Source: Marasmius tenuissimus (Eukaryota > Basidiomycota > Agaricomycetes > Agaricales > Marasmiaceae). Taken from it: 64,000 nucleotides of DNA. Positions 1-12,327 of this stretch are shown in pieces (position 1 is the stretch's first letter; the number at the start of each line of letters is the position of its first letter). The translations under genes and the position numbers were made by a program. The notes beneath the pieces were generated by a model. It worked only from the letters and a program-made list of their open reading frames with translations. It made no database searches and had not been told where the DNA came from. The stretch covers positions 2,666,001 to 2,730,000 of the forward strand of contig JAQOTA010000053.1 of the NCBI GenBank assembly GCA_029532415.1, in the 5' to 3' direction.

Positions 1-293
1 TTTACTCTGAGCCAGTCTGCAATGAGCTCTCTCGAACTTTTCACTCTCAAAATCGTTCTCAAACAAACTACCCTATCATGGACATGACCACAGCAGGCAC
101 ATGGCAGGATTAATATTACGTCAGTCCGTTCCTGTCTGTTTGGGCGAAAGGTCGGATGGGTATTTTGATCACCCCCGTTCCTGTGCCACAAATAACCAAT
201 CCTTCATGCCACAAGCATAGCGGATCGCGACCATTTCCTTAAAATGACCGCTCCCCATGACGGCAAAGGGACTGCTCCCTCTCACTTAGCTGA

Positions 294-2348
294 ATGCCTC
301 ACCCACGAGCTACCCGACGCTGCTCTGCCAGAGGAACAGACGCGTTGCGTTGCGACCAAGAAGCTCATTTCGAAGGCGAGCAATGGTGTAAACGACATGC
401 TGAGGTGAGTGTCTTGATTATGCTTGGTCTTGAGATACTCACGAACAGGGAATCCTACAGCAACGACTCAAACTGTACACAAATTTTAAGAATTGCAAGG
501 CAGCCGTGGAGAACTTTTCAAAGGAAGACGTGGAACGGGACGTGTTACGAATAACGATGCTTGATGCTCCGGCTGCTAAACGGCTGTGCGACGTGTTGAG
601 GACGAAACGTTGGCTCCTGAGAGGGTGAGTACGCGAAACCTTGAAATTCAGCAACTTTCATTGACAAGAAACTGATAAATAGTTGCCTCGATGCTCAAAC
701 ATGCTTTTGGAAGCGTTTTCGGGGAAATGACATGGTGTGTACTATATCTCCTCAACTTTTCTACCCTTGGCACTCACCAGGCTACACAGGACTTTGGTAC
801 TACAGCGTACCGACGCGTATTAGAGACAAAGAGTCAAGAGGTGCAAGTCCTGTTATCTGCCACAGAAGAACGCCTGCAGGAACTGTATCTAACGCATTTG
901 GATGCATTGTGGGTCCTGGATGGAAAGCCACCGTCTGGCAACGTAACTCAATTTTCGGAGCCATGTTGTGAATATCCAGATGTGGTGGTGAGAGAAACGT
1001 ATACCCCTTCAGCGCCCACCAAACCGCCATCATCGAACGCGATCACCGATCCAGTGGAAGCAGCCGCGAAAGAGAAGAGATACGCCATGATAATTGGAAT
1101 TTGGGATTACATCGCAACTATGTGTACGCCCCCCGAATCTTCATCTTTCTACGAACGCCTCGCCATTGTACATGCACACATCGCTCGATGCATTATTTCC
1201 GATCCATCGCTACTCTTTGCTGCTCAAAAGTACCGGACAGTGGAGGACTTTCTCCGGGACCTTGATCATGACCTTCCAGTCCTCGAGAGACTGATGGAAA
1301 TCTTGTCCGAACGCAATGTCCACTGCGTTCGTGCGGCCATCGACGATGTCATTCGTGACCCCAAGGACGATTCCGAGCACATCGCGTTCTTAGGTGGAAG
1401 GCTGTATAAAGACCTCAGTAGCTCTCCGTGGCCCTTTCGAGCCTGGGGCCACTGGGCAGTGTTCTTCCCCTCCTCCTGCTTGTGCGCGGTCCAGAAGGGC
1501 TTCTCAACGGTGAGTTACTGGTCATATATCAGATACCCCATATCCCTTGCTTATACTGTTTCACGCAGGCCACAGAAATCTCCCTCTCGTCCAAATTCAT
1601 GCAACTTCACGGTGTGATACCTCCTTCTAATCATCCGAAAGTTATCCGTACGAACCTAGAAATCCTGAACCTCTGCGGAATTCACCTTGGTCCCCTCGAC
1701 CCGGTCGAGCTTCGGCACTGTATCCAGAAACGGAATACAACGAACGGCCAACCTGTGTGGGTTGAAACCCACAACGCCATCTCCATCAGTGGCTCCATTC
1801 CTATCGACGAACCGATATCGCCCCTCTTCATCTCAGCGTGTATGAGGCACCCCGACCTTATGATCAAGATTCGTCGAGGAGCTCACGACATCGTCGCCAA
1901 TTTTCCAGAGGGACTGTGGTCTTCAAGGACCCGCCATGCGTCAAGTTGTGAATCTCTAGAGAGAACGCCTTGGCGAATCATTCCTCCCTCCGACCGAACC
2001 CTAGACGATGCACAGCATAGTTTGTCAAATGGGATGCCACTGAAAGATTGCTTGGACTTTGTGGTGTTAGATGGGACCGATTGTGACTTCGACCATGCCC
2101 TTGGTAAGTTGGCCAAGATCTGCCTGGATATCCATGGAGTCAAGGACCTCCGCAGTTTGTACGACCGTTACATTCGGTCGTATGTGAGGGAGGGGGACTT
2201 GAGCACTGATGAGAACAGGGAACTGACATCTATCAATTGCGTCCCCGAAGAACGATGGTTGATGAGGATGCATCTGTTGGGGGTGGTCCTTCCGACTTCT
2301 GCTGAGGAGCAAAGGCGGTTTGAGCGACGCTTCTGCAATCGACTTTAG
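294..2348 (+). CDS. Uncharacterised protein with N-terminal Cys/His cluster
   Basis: I do not recognise a named family. The model has five exons (294-404, 449-624, 683-734, 781-1509, 1569-2348) joined at clean GT-AG sites with matching phases, giving about 615 residues. The start ATG at 294 was preferred because its frame gives a Cys/His cluster (C10, C20, C32, H35; pattern C-x9-C-x11-C-x2-H) within the sequence RRCSARGTDALRC and GEQWCKRHAE, which resembles a short zinc-binding motif. Another ATG at 247 opens a frame that ends at the first intron. The rest is mixed helical and loop sequence with no signal peptide or obvious membrane segment. The final exon ends in an Arg-rich tail (RRFERRFCNRL). 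It is probably intracellular. Its function is unknown, and similar Cys/His-headed hypothetical proteins are common in mushroom genomes (family knowledge, not tested here). Confidence 0.75.
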
Positions 2349-2577
2349 AAGAATCTGGATGGACTCGTTACGCTAATATATGTACTAAATAATGTACCAT
2401 TGGATGTTGTACTGTATGTACCCGATAACCCTTTTCTACAATGTAGACCCTCGATCCTGCAAAGATTTGAGTCTAACTAGACGTAATATACACACAAGAT
2501 GACAAAAGTTCGAATTCCCAAGTCCTGGTATATAATCGTAGTTTCTCTCACTACCACCATGCTAGGCTGACCAACAT

Positions 2578-4607
2578 TCAAAAGTTCTCTTCGGTAGTAG
2601 CATATTAGCGCAAAGCATGTTGCAACGCACCAGAAAGTAACACACCTTTCTTGTAGAAGAATCTTGTTCCTTGGAACCTGGGATCGGAGTACCTGTTGCA
2701 CATGGAATGTAGCTCGTTCGATAACGGGCGTGGTCCACAGAAGAAAACGCCGACGTCGGTGTTGGAATGCCCTGCAACGATGTTCCCAAATACCTTGTCC
2801 CAATTCGGCCTGCCGAAGTGCGTTGGTGCGTTTAGTGAGGTGATTGTGTCTTTTTCCGCCCCGATGTCCTGTACCATAATGTTGTTGATATCATCCACCC
2901 CCACCTTGCCGGTCAGATAGATACTGATATCAATCCTTCTCCTCGCGTCCTGTTCCTCTATCGCGTGCAGTAACGAATGAAACCACTCGGCCTGATCGTA
3001 GTCGCGTATTACCCATACGAAGTAGACCTTCGAAAGACGTGTGGGCTTGGTGTAGTTGAAGCCATTCATACGGTACCATATTGATTTGAGAACCCTGAAA
3101 GTAAGGGATTCAGTAAACGCCACCAACTCAAATCCTGTACGCACGAAGCGAAAGGTGTTACACCTATTCCAGCGCCCACCAGCAGAACAGTTTCATAGTT
3201 CATGAAATCCTCCGACGCACTGCCAAACGGCCCATCGAGCATGACCCGTGGCAGGACAGGATTGAGACGGAGGTTGTTGTCATCGGGTGGCGCGACCACT
3301 TGACTTGACCGGACGCCCTCTTGGCCGAAGTTGCAGCCTACAGACTGCGCCAGTGCGCGAGTGAAGTCGCCTACAACGCGTATATGGACGGACAGATAGT
3401 CTTCCTCGGGCGCGCTGGTGAGAGTGAACGGGTGCCACTGGAAGTAAGAGACCTCTGGACACGACAGATACACGTATTGGCCTGCTCGAGTGGTGGTTTT
3501 CTCCTTCTTGATCTGGAGCTCCAGAACGTTTGACGGGTGCTGAATGACCTTCGAGATGTACGTTACATGTCTTGAGCGAATTTCTCGAAGTATCCGCTCG
3601 AACGCCCAGATGACACCACCGAGCATCCAGTATTTCTAGTTGGAGAGTTAGCTATATTCTTCTCCCTTCATACGAGACCGTAAAACGCACCCAAAAGACG
3701 CCGACGCTCCCGGAGGAACAGTACGGGGGTCGGTCAGGCTTGATCATGCAGAACATTCCGTGGAGCTGCCAATTGATGAAGAACACCAGGAATAAATGAT
3801 GCGTGTACCAGAACACTTCGAAACGTTCCCGCCGTTTCCTTTCCAACGAGAAATATGCCATGATGCCCAATGTCACTGTCATGATCCACCCTGTTGCCCC
3901 CGGTCCAGTGGCGAAGTTGACGGTGAGGAAAAGGAGGAATCGTTCCCTGGGGCTCTTGGCAGTAAGGGCTAACTTGCCGAAGTTTACCAGGTGGGCGATG
4001 ATGTGCACGAGGGACCATGTCACTATGGACCAGCCGGTGGCTTTGTGAAATGTTATGTTCTTTTCGAAGGGAATGATGTTGTTCAAAGGGGTCCGGCGCA
4101 GCAGGGAAATAAAATTTCGGCAGACGGGTAAAAGAATGAAAACGGCATCAATGTGCAGGAGGAGGGCGGACGTTCTCGCCACAACTACAGGGGGTCTCAG
4201 TGTCTAAATCGTCAAAACAGTTTCAAAGACTTACTGTAGCTATTCCCGAATAGCCGACGAGCGTTGGCCAAATCATCCTTGAAAAAGAAATGCACGAACC
4301 CAAACGCTGCCACCAGGAGGTGAAGAAATATCCACACGCCGAAAAAGACCTGTCTTCCTCCCTCATTAATCAACCATACGTTGATTCTTTCTACGAGCGT
4401 CGTTGGTTGAAATGGACCAGCCTGAATGTCGGAATTCATGGTTAACCTTCTCTGAAGGGTCTGTAGCCTGTTCCTCTCCGAAAGATTGCGCCTCAGATGA
4501 GAAGGCCGGTCTGTGTAGATGCTAGCAAAGTCAGGATGGTCGTTGACATTCTTGTCCACAAAGTCGAGACCAAGACCAGGAGAGCGGCGAGTGGGCTCGG
4601 ATGCCAT
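2578..4607 (-). CDS. noxB: NADPH oxidase catalytic subunit, NoxB type
   Basis: This membrane flavocytochrome moves electrons from NADPH through FAD and two haems to O2, making superoxide. An N-terminal extension of about 60 residues precedes the membrane core. The core shows haem-ligand His pairs in the helices reading NITFHKATGW / VHIIAHLVNF and THHLFLVFF / WQLHGMF. The FAD-binding segment reads FQWHPFTLTSAPEE, the NADPH segment has LLVGAGIGVTPFAS, and a late VFFCGPRPLS matches the C-terminal nucleotide site. The last intron joins FFYKK to ENF-stop, the usual Nox C-terminus, so the true stop is at 2578. There is no EF-hand, which excludes NoxC. The core motif PLNNIIPFEKNITFHK, together with the extension, points to NoxB rather than NoxA. 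In fungi, NoxB needs the TPR regulator NoxR; a NoxR-like protein is encoded at 59374-61213. Confidence is high for the family and moderate for the B subtype. Confidence 0.93.
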
Positions 4608-4837
4608 GTTCTATGCTCGTAGTATTCGAACAGCTGGCTCCTGAGGCCTGAGATGGGGTGAGAGGGGAAAGCTGTGGAATGCCACTCCTATCTGCTAACA
4701 ATGGTGGGGTGCGAAACGATCGGGCGATCGGCCACTCAAGCTCCAAATTGAGAAAACAATATGATACAGTATTCATTGACAATGGCATTTAAGATGTACA
4801 TGTTGAATCAATTGCAAGGGACTGCAGGTAATTATTG

Positions 4838-6948
4838 TTAATTTAGTAGGTGTGGTGCGACTTTCTGCTCACCGTCCAAGCCTGTGAGGTTGAAGACATT
4901 CTTGCAAATAAATTGGGGGGTCTGGTTCGCTGGAGCGCTGACATGGAAGTCGTTGAACGAGATGTTGCTGCAGCCTACTGCAGGACTACATTGAAGATTG
5001 ACAACTAGAGAGCTTCAAGGTGAAATCGAGACGACCCTGGAGAGGAGACGGCCTACTGGTACTGTTTGTTGATGTCCCGGTCCAATTCAAGAACTGAATA
5101 TCACTGAACATCAATTGAGAAGGAAGGTCGTTGCTTGGAAGTTCCGAACGTCAGGATTGATTTGGCGTTCGGTGCATCGCCCGAGGACTCACGAATGTCC
5201 CTCATTCGTCTGATACATATGGGTTGGAAGTGTCACACGGTCGAGCATGACATTCTCCAATGTTATATTGCGAACGAAGCCTCCACCTCCACCTCCGCCG
5301 GTGGGCGGCTCGCCATTGACAGTGCCAGTCCAACTCTTGAAGTAGACCTGAAGACAATTGAGGATGCTGATGGTCAATTGAAGACATCACGCACTCCATT
5401 CCCCATGTTCGGCTGGACTTGGGCATCAATTCGACCAATCTTTTTGCATACTCAGCAAGCGGCGGACTTGAGAACGCGGTGATTTCTTACCTTGAGTTCT
5501 TTGAGATGAACATTTTCCACGATATCGCTCTGTAGGACCTTCTAAATACGGGGTGATGCGCGGTATGTAATGCCTCACCATGTTCGCGTATTGGCCGAGT
5601 GACCCAAAGGCAATTCCGTTCCCCCCATGGCAAGTGATGTTCTCAGCGACGATATTCGTGGAATTCTAATCCCGATTGTAAGCAACGGATGATGAGGGCT
5701 TTGGTGGCGCTTACACCCTTAATTGCGAGGCAGTCATCCCCAGATGTAATCTCCCAGTTTCGCATGGCAACTTGGTCACTTCGGTAGGTGTTGATTCCTT
5801 GTCGTGATTCAGGATACCTCAAAAACATAGTATCGGTGCAACAGACGTACCATCAGTATTGGGAACGATGCTAGGCCGTATTCGTCAAGACATTCAATCA
5901 ACCCGCATTGATGGTTGTACTCACTTCCTCCCCGCAAAGGCAGGATCTTGATTGGTCGCATTACAGTGCATCCCGTCGTAGGTGACATTCTTTGAATGAG
6001 AGACAGTGTTGCACCAAAACGGTGGCGACTCTACCCTAAAATCGCGCACGAGACCATTTGTGACATTGTTGAGTGTAAAAGAAATCGGACGTCCATCTCC
6101 ATCTTCTCTTGTTCTGGTAGCAAAAAAGGACCACCATGGCTGCACGTCAATGCCAGATGTCGGTGAGCGCCTTCGGTGAGATAGCAGCCGGAAGTACGTA
6201 CTTGACCGTTTCCGATAATACCACCAGAACCATGTGCATCGATAACAAAATCTCTCCCAGTAATGACAAACCAAGATGCCTGGCTCTGACAATGACGAGA
6301 GGATCAAGGAGAATCATCAGGATGAGAATGACGGTGAGAAAAAAACGGAGGTAGAAGCTCAGCGGGGCGGGATTTGTAAGTGATGAACGTTTGAACACCC
6401 ATAGGCGCTTATCTCTTGTCCTCCCACCTTGATGTTCAAATGTAAAACCTAAACGACCCACCTGGATGAAAACGACCCGGTATGTGTTCTCAGCATCCAA
6501 CCAAAAATCAATGTCTGGCTTGAACTAGAAAATTCTCAGGGTAAGAAGACAAAGGCGTAACTCGAGATCCACTGACACTGAGGAGGCCATGGATATCGAC
6601 CGTCGAGTCCTCAAGATCCCATGTCATTTTCCTGTGGAGTCATCTATCGCCGTTCTGTGCCTTTTACGAAACTTGGAAGTCGTATTGTACCTTGTAATGT
6701 TGTAAGTTCCAGGTCCAATCGTTGTTAGTCCCCCCTTCCCGCATCCAGATATCGCGGCTTCGACCTTCAGAGCAATCTGGTGTTCAGCCATTTGACCTTT
6801 TTGATCGAACACTAACCTGATCAGTATCATCTCTGCCATTTCCCAGCGGCTGAATAGTGCATTCTTTTGGTACGTTTGCTCCTTCGGCTTGAATTAAAAG
6901 CAACGAAATGAACACCCAGATTGTCGTCAGAGGAGTCAAGAAGTGCAT
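4838..6948 (-). CDS. GH28 pectinase, exo-polygalacturonase-like
   Basis: Secreted glycoside hydrolase family 28 (right-handed beta-helix) that cleaves galacturonan or related pectin. The N-terminus is a signal peptide (MHFLTPLTTIWVFISLLLIQ) followed by Ala-Glu-Gly. After splicing, the family motifs appear in order: NTDG (near 5855), SGDDCLAIKG (near 5735), CHGGNGIAFGSLGQ (near 5600), and a substrate-binding strand YFKSW (near 5340) in place of the classic RIK. Several NxT/S sequons are present. The YFKSW / long Gly-rich loop / FVRNITLENV layout and the many Trp/Phe near the active site look more like exo-acting members than endo-polygalacturonases; that is inference. At least seven short introns were needed. 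The C-terminus (CKNVFNLTGLDG) is typical of the family. It is divergently placed to the glyoxal oxidase gene with about 675 bp between the starts. On the minus strand an ATAAATAT element lies about 35 bp upstream of the ATG. Confidence 0.9.
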
Positions 6949-7623
6949 GGTTAGTGTCGACGCAGACTCTCATGAACGAGATATTTATGCAAAACCAGTT
7001 CCATGTAGTCCCATGTCAGTACTTCTCTTACTCGACAGTCACAAGGCTCAGCGAAGCGGTCCGTCGATGGATTCCACAGTGAAGCGTGCCGGCCAGGAAG
7101 CCAGTGGGATCTCGTGTTGAGCGCAGTAATGTCGGCTGCATGTGCTATTTCATGTCATTCGACAGGCACATCCTCTCAAAAAACCGAGTTGCTCCGTAGC
7201 GTACGGTCCTTGGATTTGGGCGTTTTCTCACCCAGCATCAATTTGTGGCGTTGATTCATGGACAGATTGATGTCCGTCTTTAACATCGAGACGCAGCGTT
7301 AACTCCATCGAATCTCAGGAAATTTAGTTGCCGCCTAGTTCAAACTACCAGTTCGGGTTGCCAGGCAATCCTCATATTCCTAAGTATAATTCTTCACTAG
7401 CCGTGCCTTTCAACTTGAAGAAAAGGTTGACGTACTCTCATGCTCTGATTGGAAGACGGCGTACCTCTCTAACCGTATTCGCTCGATAACAACACCATTA
7501 CCCAATGATCTTTGATTGGATTCAGCGAACATGTTTCATAACGCGCCTCGCTGGGTATATAACTCACCTCTCTGAAGAGGTGATCTCCAGGTTGCTTTCT
7601 TCAGCCATCCACTCATTGCTCTA
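6949..7623. promoter_or_regulatory. Divergent promoter region, GH28 and glyoxal oxidase
   Basis: About 675 bp separate two divergent secreted-enzyme genes. No coding sequence is convincing here. It holds an AT-rich ATAAATAT element for the GH28 side (6981-6988) and a TATATAA box for the glyoxal oxidase side (7556-7562). Shared regulation of the two genes is possible but not shown by sequence. Confidence 0.55.
7556..7562 (+). promoter_or_regulatory. TATA box of glyoxal oxidase gene
   Basis: TATATAA lies 62 bp upstream of the ATG at 7624, a normal spacing for a short 5' UTR. Just downstream (7565-7582) is a perfect 7-bp inverted repeat CACCTCT-CTGA-AGAGGTG, near the expected transcription start. 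Confidence 0.6.
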
Positions 7624-10174
7624 ATGCGTCTCTCCTTCAGTCACTCTCTACTCGCCACTTCGTTCTTTTGCTCCGTCGCGTTTTGCGCGACGGTTCCTCC
7701 AAGGACCCTCTCTCGACGGGCCTTCGTTCCGGGAAACTGGGGCCTGGCCCAACAAGGGTTAGTCTCTGCCCAGAGCATTTCGTTCTTCGCTAATGTTTGA
7801 CCGCGCAGAACCACCGGTGTAAGCGCTCAACAGTTGGCGGTCGTCTCTGAGACGACAGTCATCATCTTCGACAAAGTGTAAGTAGTGTTCGCCTACTGTT
7901 GCATCTCCCGATCTCACGGAACGCAAAGCGAGAACAACCCGCTCAAAGTCAATGGTCATGCTGCATGGGCGTCCGAGTTCAATCTCGAGACCAAGCAAGT
8001 TCGCCCTCTGAACCCCCTGAGCAACACTTGGTGCGCCACCGGAAGTTTCCTCGGGAACGGAACGTTCATCAGCTCAGGCGGAAATCCCTTGGTTGGCTCT
8101 GGTTCGTTAGATCAACCTGGTTCGCGCTCAGGGACCTAACCTCACTTAACCAGGTTCAAACGGCTTGCAGGGGTTGCGTATGTTCAACCCTTGCACGAAT
8201 GGGGCATGCGACGTCTATGAGAATCCCACCCGGATCAGACTCACCTCAAAACGTTGGTATCCCTCATCGGTAAGCCCTTCTGCTGGTTTCCTCCCCTCCG
8301 GTCTGTCGTAAGACATTGTGACTCATGTCCTTGTATTGTAGGTCAGAATTGAGGATGGTTCCGTCATCATTTGGGGGTAAGTCAGCTACAGATCTTAAGT
8401 TCAACTTAGGACGCTAATACTCCATCTGACAGTGGCTCTACTAGCGGCGGGTATGTGCCTCGGTTTCTTTCTCTCCCTCGTCGCGTTTACTGAAGCCCTT
8501 TTTAGTTTCATCAACGGAGCCTCCGTCAACAATCCTTCATATGAATTCTTCCCACCGAAGAACATCAATGGTAGGTCGAACCAACAGTGTCTCACTCTAT
8601 TGAATTCACCGTCTAATGCGTCCCAAGGTGCCAACGGCGTTCAAATCCGCAGTCAGTTCATGGTCGACACCCTCAATGGCAACCATTTCCCCATCCTCGT
8701 TCAGCTTCCTGACGGCAACATCTTTGTCGCTGCCAATCAAGCCGCTATGTTGTTTAACTGGAGAACGAACACCGAAACGCGCCTGCCAGGTATTCCGAAC
8801 GGTGTACGAATCAGGTACTGTGATTGCTTTTCCGCCGGATCTAACTAAAGTTCATTTTCCGCTCGTCACGTCAGCTCTCCTTTCTCTGCCGGCGCCGTAT
8901 TACTCCCTCTCACTCCCGAAAATAATTATACCCCCGAAGTCATGATTTGTGGCGGTTCGACGATTTCGGATAGAACAAGCGCCTCGTCTATGTCATCCCA
9001 AACCCCGGCATCTGCTCAATGCTCCAGGATGGTCCTTAATACCGCCGGCATTGCAGCCGGCTGGAAAGTCGAAAGCATGCCGACTCCTCGAATCATGCCT
9101 GAATTGATCCTCCTGCCCGACGGAAGAGTCCTGATTGTCAATGGCGCCCAGACTGGTGTAGCCGGCTATGGGAACGTTCGTATCGTCAAGTTGATTTCGC
9201 GATATTAACATTTTACTTACGACGTCTATGTGAACAGGTTGGCGATCAGGTTGGTCAGAGCAACGCTGATAATCCAGCCTTCACGCCAGTGGTTTACGAC
9301 CCGACTGCTTCGGCTGGAAGCCGCTTTTCGAGCTCTGGGATCCCCGCATCCACCATCCCCAGGCTCTATCACTCTACGGCGAGCCTCACCCCTGATGGCA
9401 GCGTTCTCCTTGGTACGAGGGGTGTTTCCCTCGCTCTGAATGTCATATTAACACTCTGATCAGCCGGGTCCAATCCAAACAACGACGTGACCACCAGGAA
9501 GTACCAGACTGAGTTCCGGTAAGTTCCACCTACATCTCGACTGCGAAGTCCTGAGTCCTCAGTAATGTCAACCATAGTGCGGAGTTTTACTCTCCACCGT
9601 ATATGTCGCAACCTCGCCCTACGTATACCGGCCTCCCCGCCACCGTAAATTACGGAGCAACATTCACCTTGTCGGTGTCACTCCCGTCTACTGCGCAGAG
9701 TGCTTCTGGTCCGTATCTAGCCACTTGTACACCTCGTGTTTGCTTACCGTGTCTTTTCAGTTTGGGCGATCGATTTAGGCTTCGCGACGCACGGTGTTCA
9801 TATGGATCAGCGTTCAGTCAAATTGGTCTCTAGCTTGTCCGCGGATAAGAAGACCTTGACCATCACTGGACCTCCCTCCGGAAAGCACTACCCACCTGGC
9901 CCTGCCTTTATCTATGTTGTTACCGATGCAGGAGTCCCTAGCTTTGGACGCAAGACCATCATCGGGACTGGAGCGTCTCCCCCCGTGGATCAAGCTGCCA
10001 TCGACAAGTAAGTCATTTCGCTCGGTGTTCGACTTTCCCCGAGCTCATTCTGGTAACAGCATGCTCCGTACGACATCGGGACCGAATCTCAACCTCCAGG
10101 GCACCCAGATGGAAGGAGGAGGTGAGGGTGAGGGTGAGGGAAGCGACGTTGCCACAACCGTCATACCTGCGTGA
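7624..10174 (+). CDS. Glyoxal oxidase, copper radical oxidase (AA5_1)
   Basis: Secreted copper radical oxidase that oxidises aldehydes such as glyoxal and methylglyoxal to acids with release of H2O2, which feeds peroxidases in wood-decay fungi. It starts with a signal peptide (MRLSFSHSLLATSFFCSVAF) and an RR site before the mature FVPGNWGLAQQG. All active-site residues of the family can be seen: Cys in NTWCATGSF and Tyr in KRWYPS (the thioether Cys-Tyr pair), adjacent Tyr-His in PRLYHSTASL, and the copper His in FATHGVHMDQR. The N-terminal glyoxal-oxidase propeller and the C-terminal DUF1929 immunoglobulin-like domain are both present. Many short introns interrupt the gene. There is no WSC module or GPI tail; instead the C-terminus has a Gly-Glu repeat near 10112-10142 before the final residues TTVIPA. 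Activity with a given aldehyde cannot be read from sequence. Confidence 0.94.
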
Positions 10175-10355
10175 TACAGTCACGTACCACAAATACTACG
10201 GACCAATAAATCCCATTCATTCATTTCTTCTGTCATTCTTTATCGAAAACGTTCCTTTTGACATCTCCTTGTAGTATGTTTGTTCGTAGTCAAATATTAT
10301 TCCACACGCATTGATCGCAATTGTAGGTTACAACTTCTGTAATCTACTTATCAGG

Positions 10356-11534
10356 TCATTTTTCGGACCGTGGCAAAAGCTGCACAACCCTCTCGACCAA
10401 AGACTTCATCATATCGCCCTTCTCCCGCCCAAGAGTGAGCACTTCGTCGTGCGATACCACTTCGGCGGGCGGAGCTTCGACTTTTTGACCCGCAAGCTGC
10501 CCCAGCGTCAATCGCGATCTCAATCAGGATGTAAAAGAAACACACCTCAGCGATTACCTCGTCCTTGATACTTCTGTACGTTTCCGGGATAACGACTGCG
10601 TTGGTCACCAGACTAAGAACCATCACTTCCATACCTTCCTCTCTTGCGACTACCACTTCGGGAACGGTGCTCATTCCAACAACATCCGCACCCGCAGCGC
10701 GTAAGAAACGGCCCTCAGCAGGGCTCTCGTACGTGGGGCCACTGACCCAAGCGTACACGCCCTCTGCGAGAGCAGATTGGTCGATCGAAAGCTGATGAGA
10801 TGCTATGAAAGCCAAGCGACGGAGAGTAACTGAATACGCGTCCGATACTGGAAGGAAGCGTGGGTGGTCGAGACTAACTTGTGGACCTAGAAGGGGGTTG
10901 AGACCGGTCAGGTTTGGGAGTGCCAAGTGGTCCTGAACGACAACAACGGTTCCCACTGCGAGTCTGGGATTGAGAGCTCCAGCGGCATTGGTTACTAATG
11001 CCTCCGTGAGTAAATACATCGGCGCGAGGAGTTAGACTGATCTTACTGATCATATATTTGACCCCCAATCGCGCCATTACACGCACAGGGTAGGTGACCG
11101 AACTCAGTTCGTGACCTTCATAGGGATGAAACTGGCTGGGTTTAATTGATTCGTGGCTGATCTTCCAGAATTCCAGACGTAAGACGCAGAAGATTGACTG
11201 ACCCGTCCAAGCATTGCGACGACAGGGACACTTGAATCTCCCATGAATCCAAAAGCTAGAGAACTTTTGTGTCCCGGAACTGTTATATACGTTTTATCTC
11301 CGATTTAGTGAATGATTTACTGCGAGCGAACTTTGAGAACACACCTGTGCTTTGCGCAAATCCAGGTATGGTATCGTAAGGTACCAGGACAATATCTTTC
11401 AGCGTCGATCCAAGGCCGCTCAAGCCTGATCCACAGATAATGCCAACAAGAGGACTTTGAAGGGCCTGAGGAATCGCTCTCTTCAAAGATTCGATGGTTT
11501 GGGCGAAAGGGTATGCTGAGGATTCGGTGGACAT
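10356..11534 (-). CDS. Purine nucleoside phosphorylase
   Basis: Cytosolic trimeric (type I) purine nucleoside phosphorylase, EC 2.4.2.1, which splits inosine or guanosine with phosphate in purine salvage. Recognisable parts are GIICGSGLSGLG (phosphate-binding Ser), GRFHPYEGH (phosphate/ribose His), WVSGPTYESPAEGRFLRAAGADVVGMSTVPEVV split over the purine Glu and Met region, and LSLVTNAVV with the base-contacting Asn. The last intron joins VIAE to LAGQKVEAPPAEVV, giving a C-terminus ending LPRSEK and a stop at 10356. The ATG at 11534 gives the expected short N-terminus (STESSAYPFAQTIESLK). It is convergent with glyoxal oxidase: only about 180 bp separate the two stop codons, so their 3' UTRs may overlap. 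Confidence 0.94.
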
Positions 11535-11920
11535 GGTGGTAAGGAATCAAAGAGTCTGATAACTCGATCGACTACATTGGAATAGATTAGAACGATAACA
11601 TTTCATTCTTATGAAGTACGCATCCAACGTCGGGCCATAAAGCTTTAGGCTCTGACTGTTTCGTGAAATGTATGTATACTGTTCGCCTAGGATGTAAGAT
11701 ACGATAGAAATTGACGACCGGGCGACCGGGTAATGTTGATACAAACGGTCCACTGCCAATGCTACATGGAGTAGTACTACTACCTGGATCTTCTGCGAAT
11801 CAATTAGGTAGATACTCTGCAGCTGAGTATTATAGCCCGAGTTTGGCAACTTCAAGGCCATGACCATGGTTCCAGAAAATCCCTCAAGCCGGTGGTTGAC
11901 GGCACCACATGAAGTCCTTG
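11535..11920. other. Intergenic, PNP promoter and URM1 3' region
   Basis: This 386-bp stretch is AT-rich and holds no convincing gene. A 106-codon minus-strand frame (11547-11867) has no family resemblance and no splice support. It probably contains the PNP promoter and the URM1 3' UTR. Confidence 0.5.
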
Positions 11921-12327
11921 CTATCCACCGTGAAGGGTCGAGATGAATACGATCTCATCGTCATCTCTGAGTTGGTATTCCCCCTCACCCTCCAGTTCCC
12001 AATCAGTATCATTGATCAGCACCAGTATGCCTGGTCGTCTATACGCGAGAAGATCATCAGACAGAAATAGAAGTTAGTTGAAGAAACGACGCACACTGTC
12101 TTGTTTTCCATGAACAACTCTGCCCTTTCTTTCAATAGATGGTCGCGAAGCCAATGAATCAGGAAGTCCATATCTGTGGTCTTGGTGTCGCCATCGAGCA
12201 CCTCATTCTTCGTCGTGTTATTATTTGTCGAGACGCGAGATGGAATAGTAATTTTGTGTTTCTTCTCGTTTGAGAAGAGAAGTTCAAGCCCACCACCAAA
12301 TTCAACGCGTAAAGATATCGAGGTCAT
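11921..12327 (-). CDS. urm1: Ubiquitin-related modifier 1
   Basis: URM1 is a ubiquitin-fold sulfur carrier used in thiolation of tRNA wobble uridine and in protein urmylation. Two exons give about 116 residues. The first encodes the beta-grasp N-terminus ([16 protein letters not shown]) and a helix with the conserved HWLRDHLL pattern. The second begins with [17 protein letters not shown] and ends LHGG followed by a stop, the free Gly-Gly tail needed for thiocarboxylation. A short low-complexity Asn/Thr insert (TNNNTTKNE) sits in the first half, slightly lengthening the protein relative to yeast Urm1. The gene is divergent from RTF1 with only 137 bp between the two ATGs, so the pair probably shares one short promoter. 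Confidence 0.95.

Noticed and set aside
247..405. Alternative start of the first gene at 247
   Set aside because: That frame ends in a stop at the first intron and loses the Cys/His motif.
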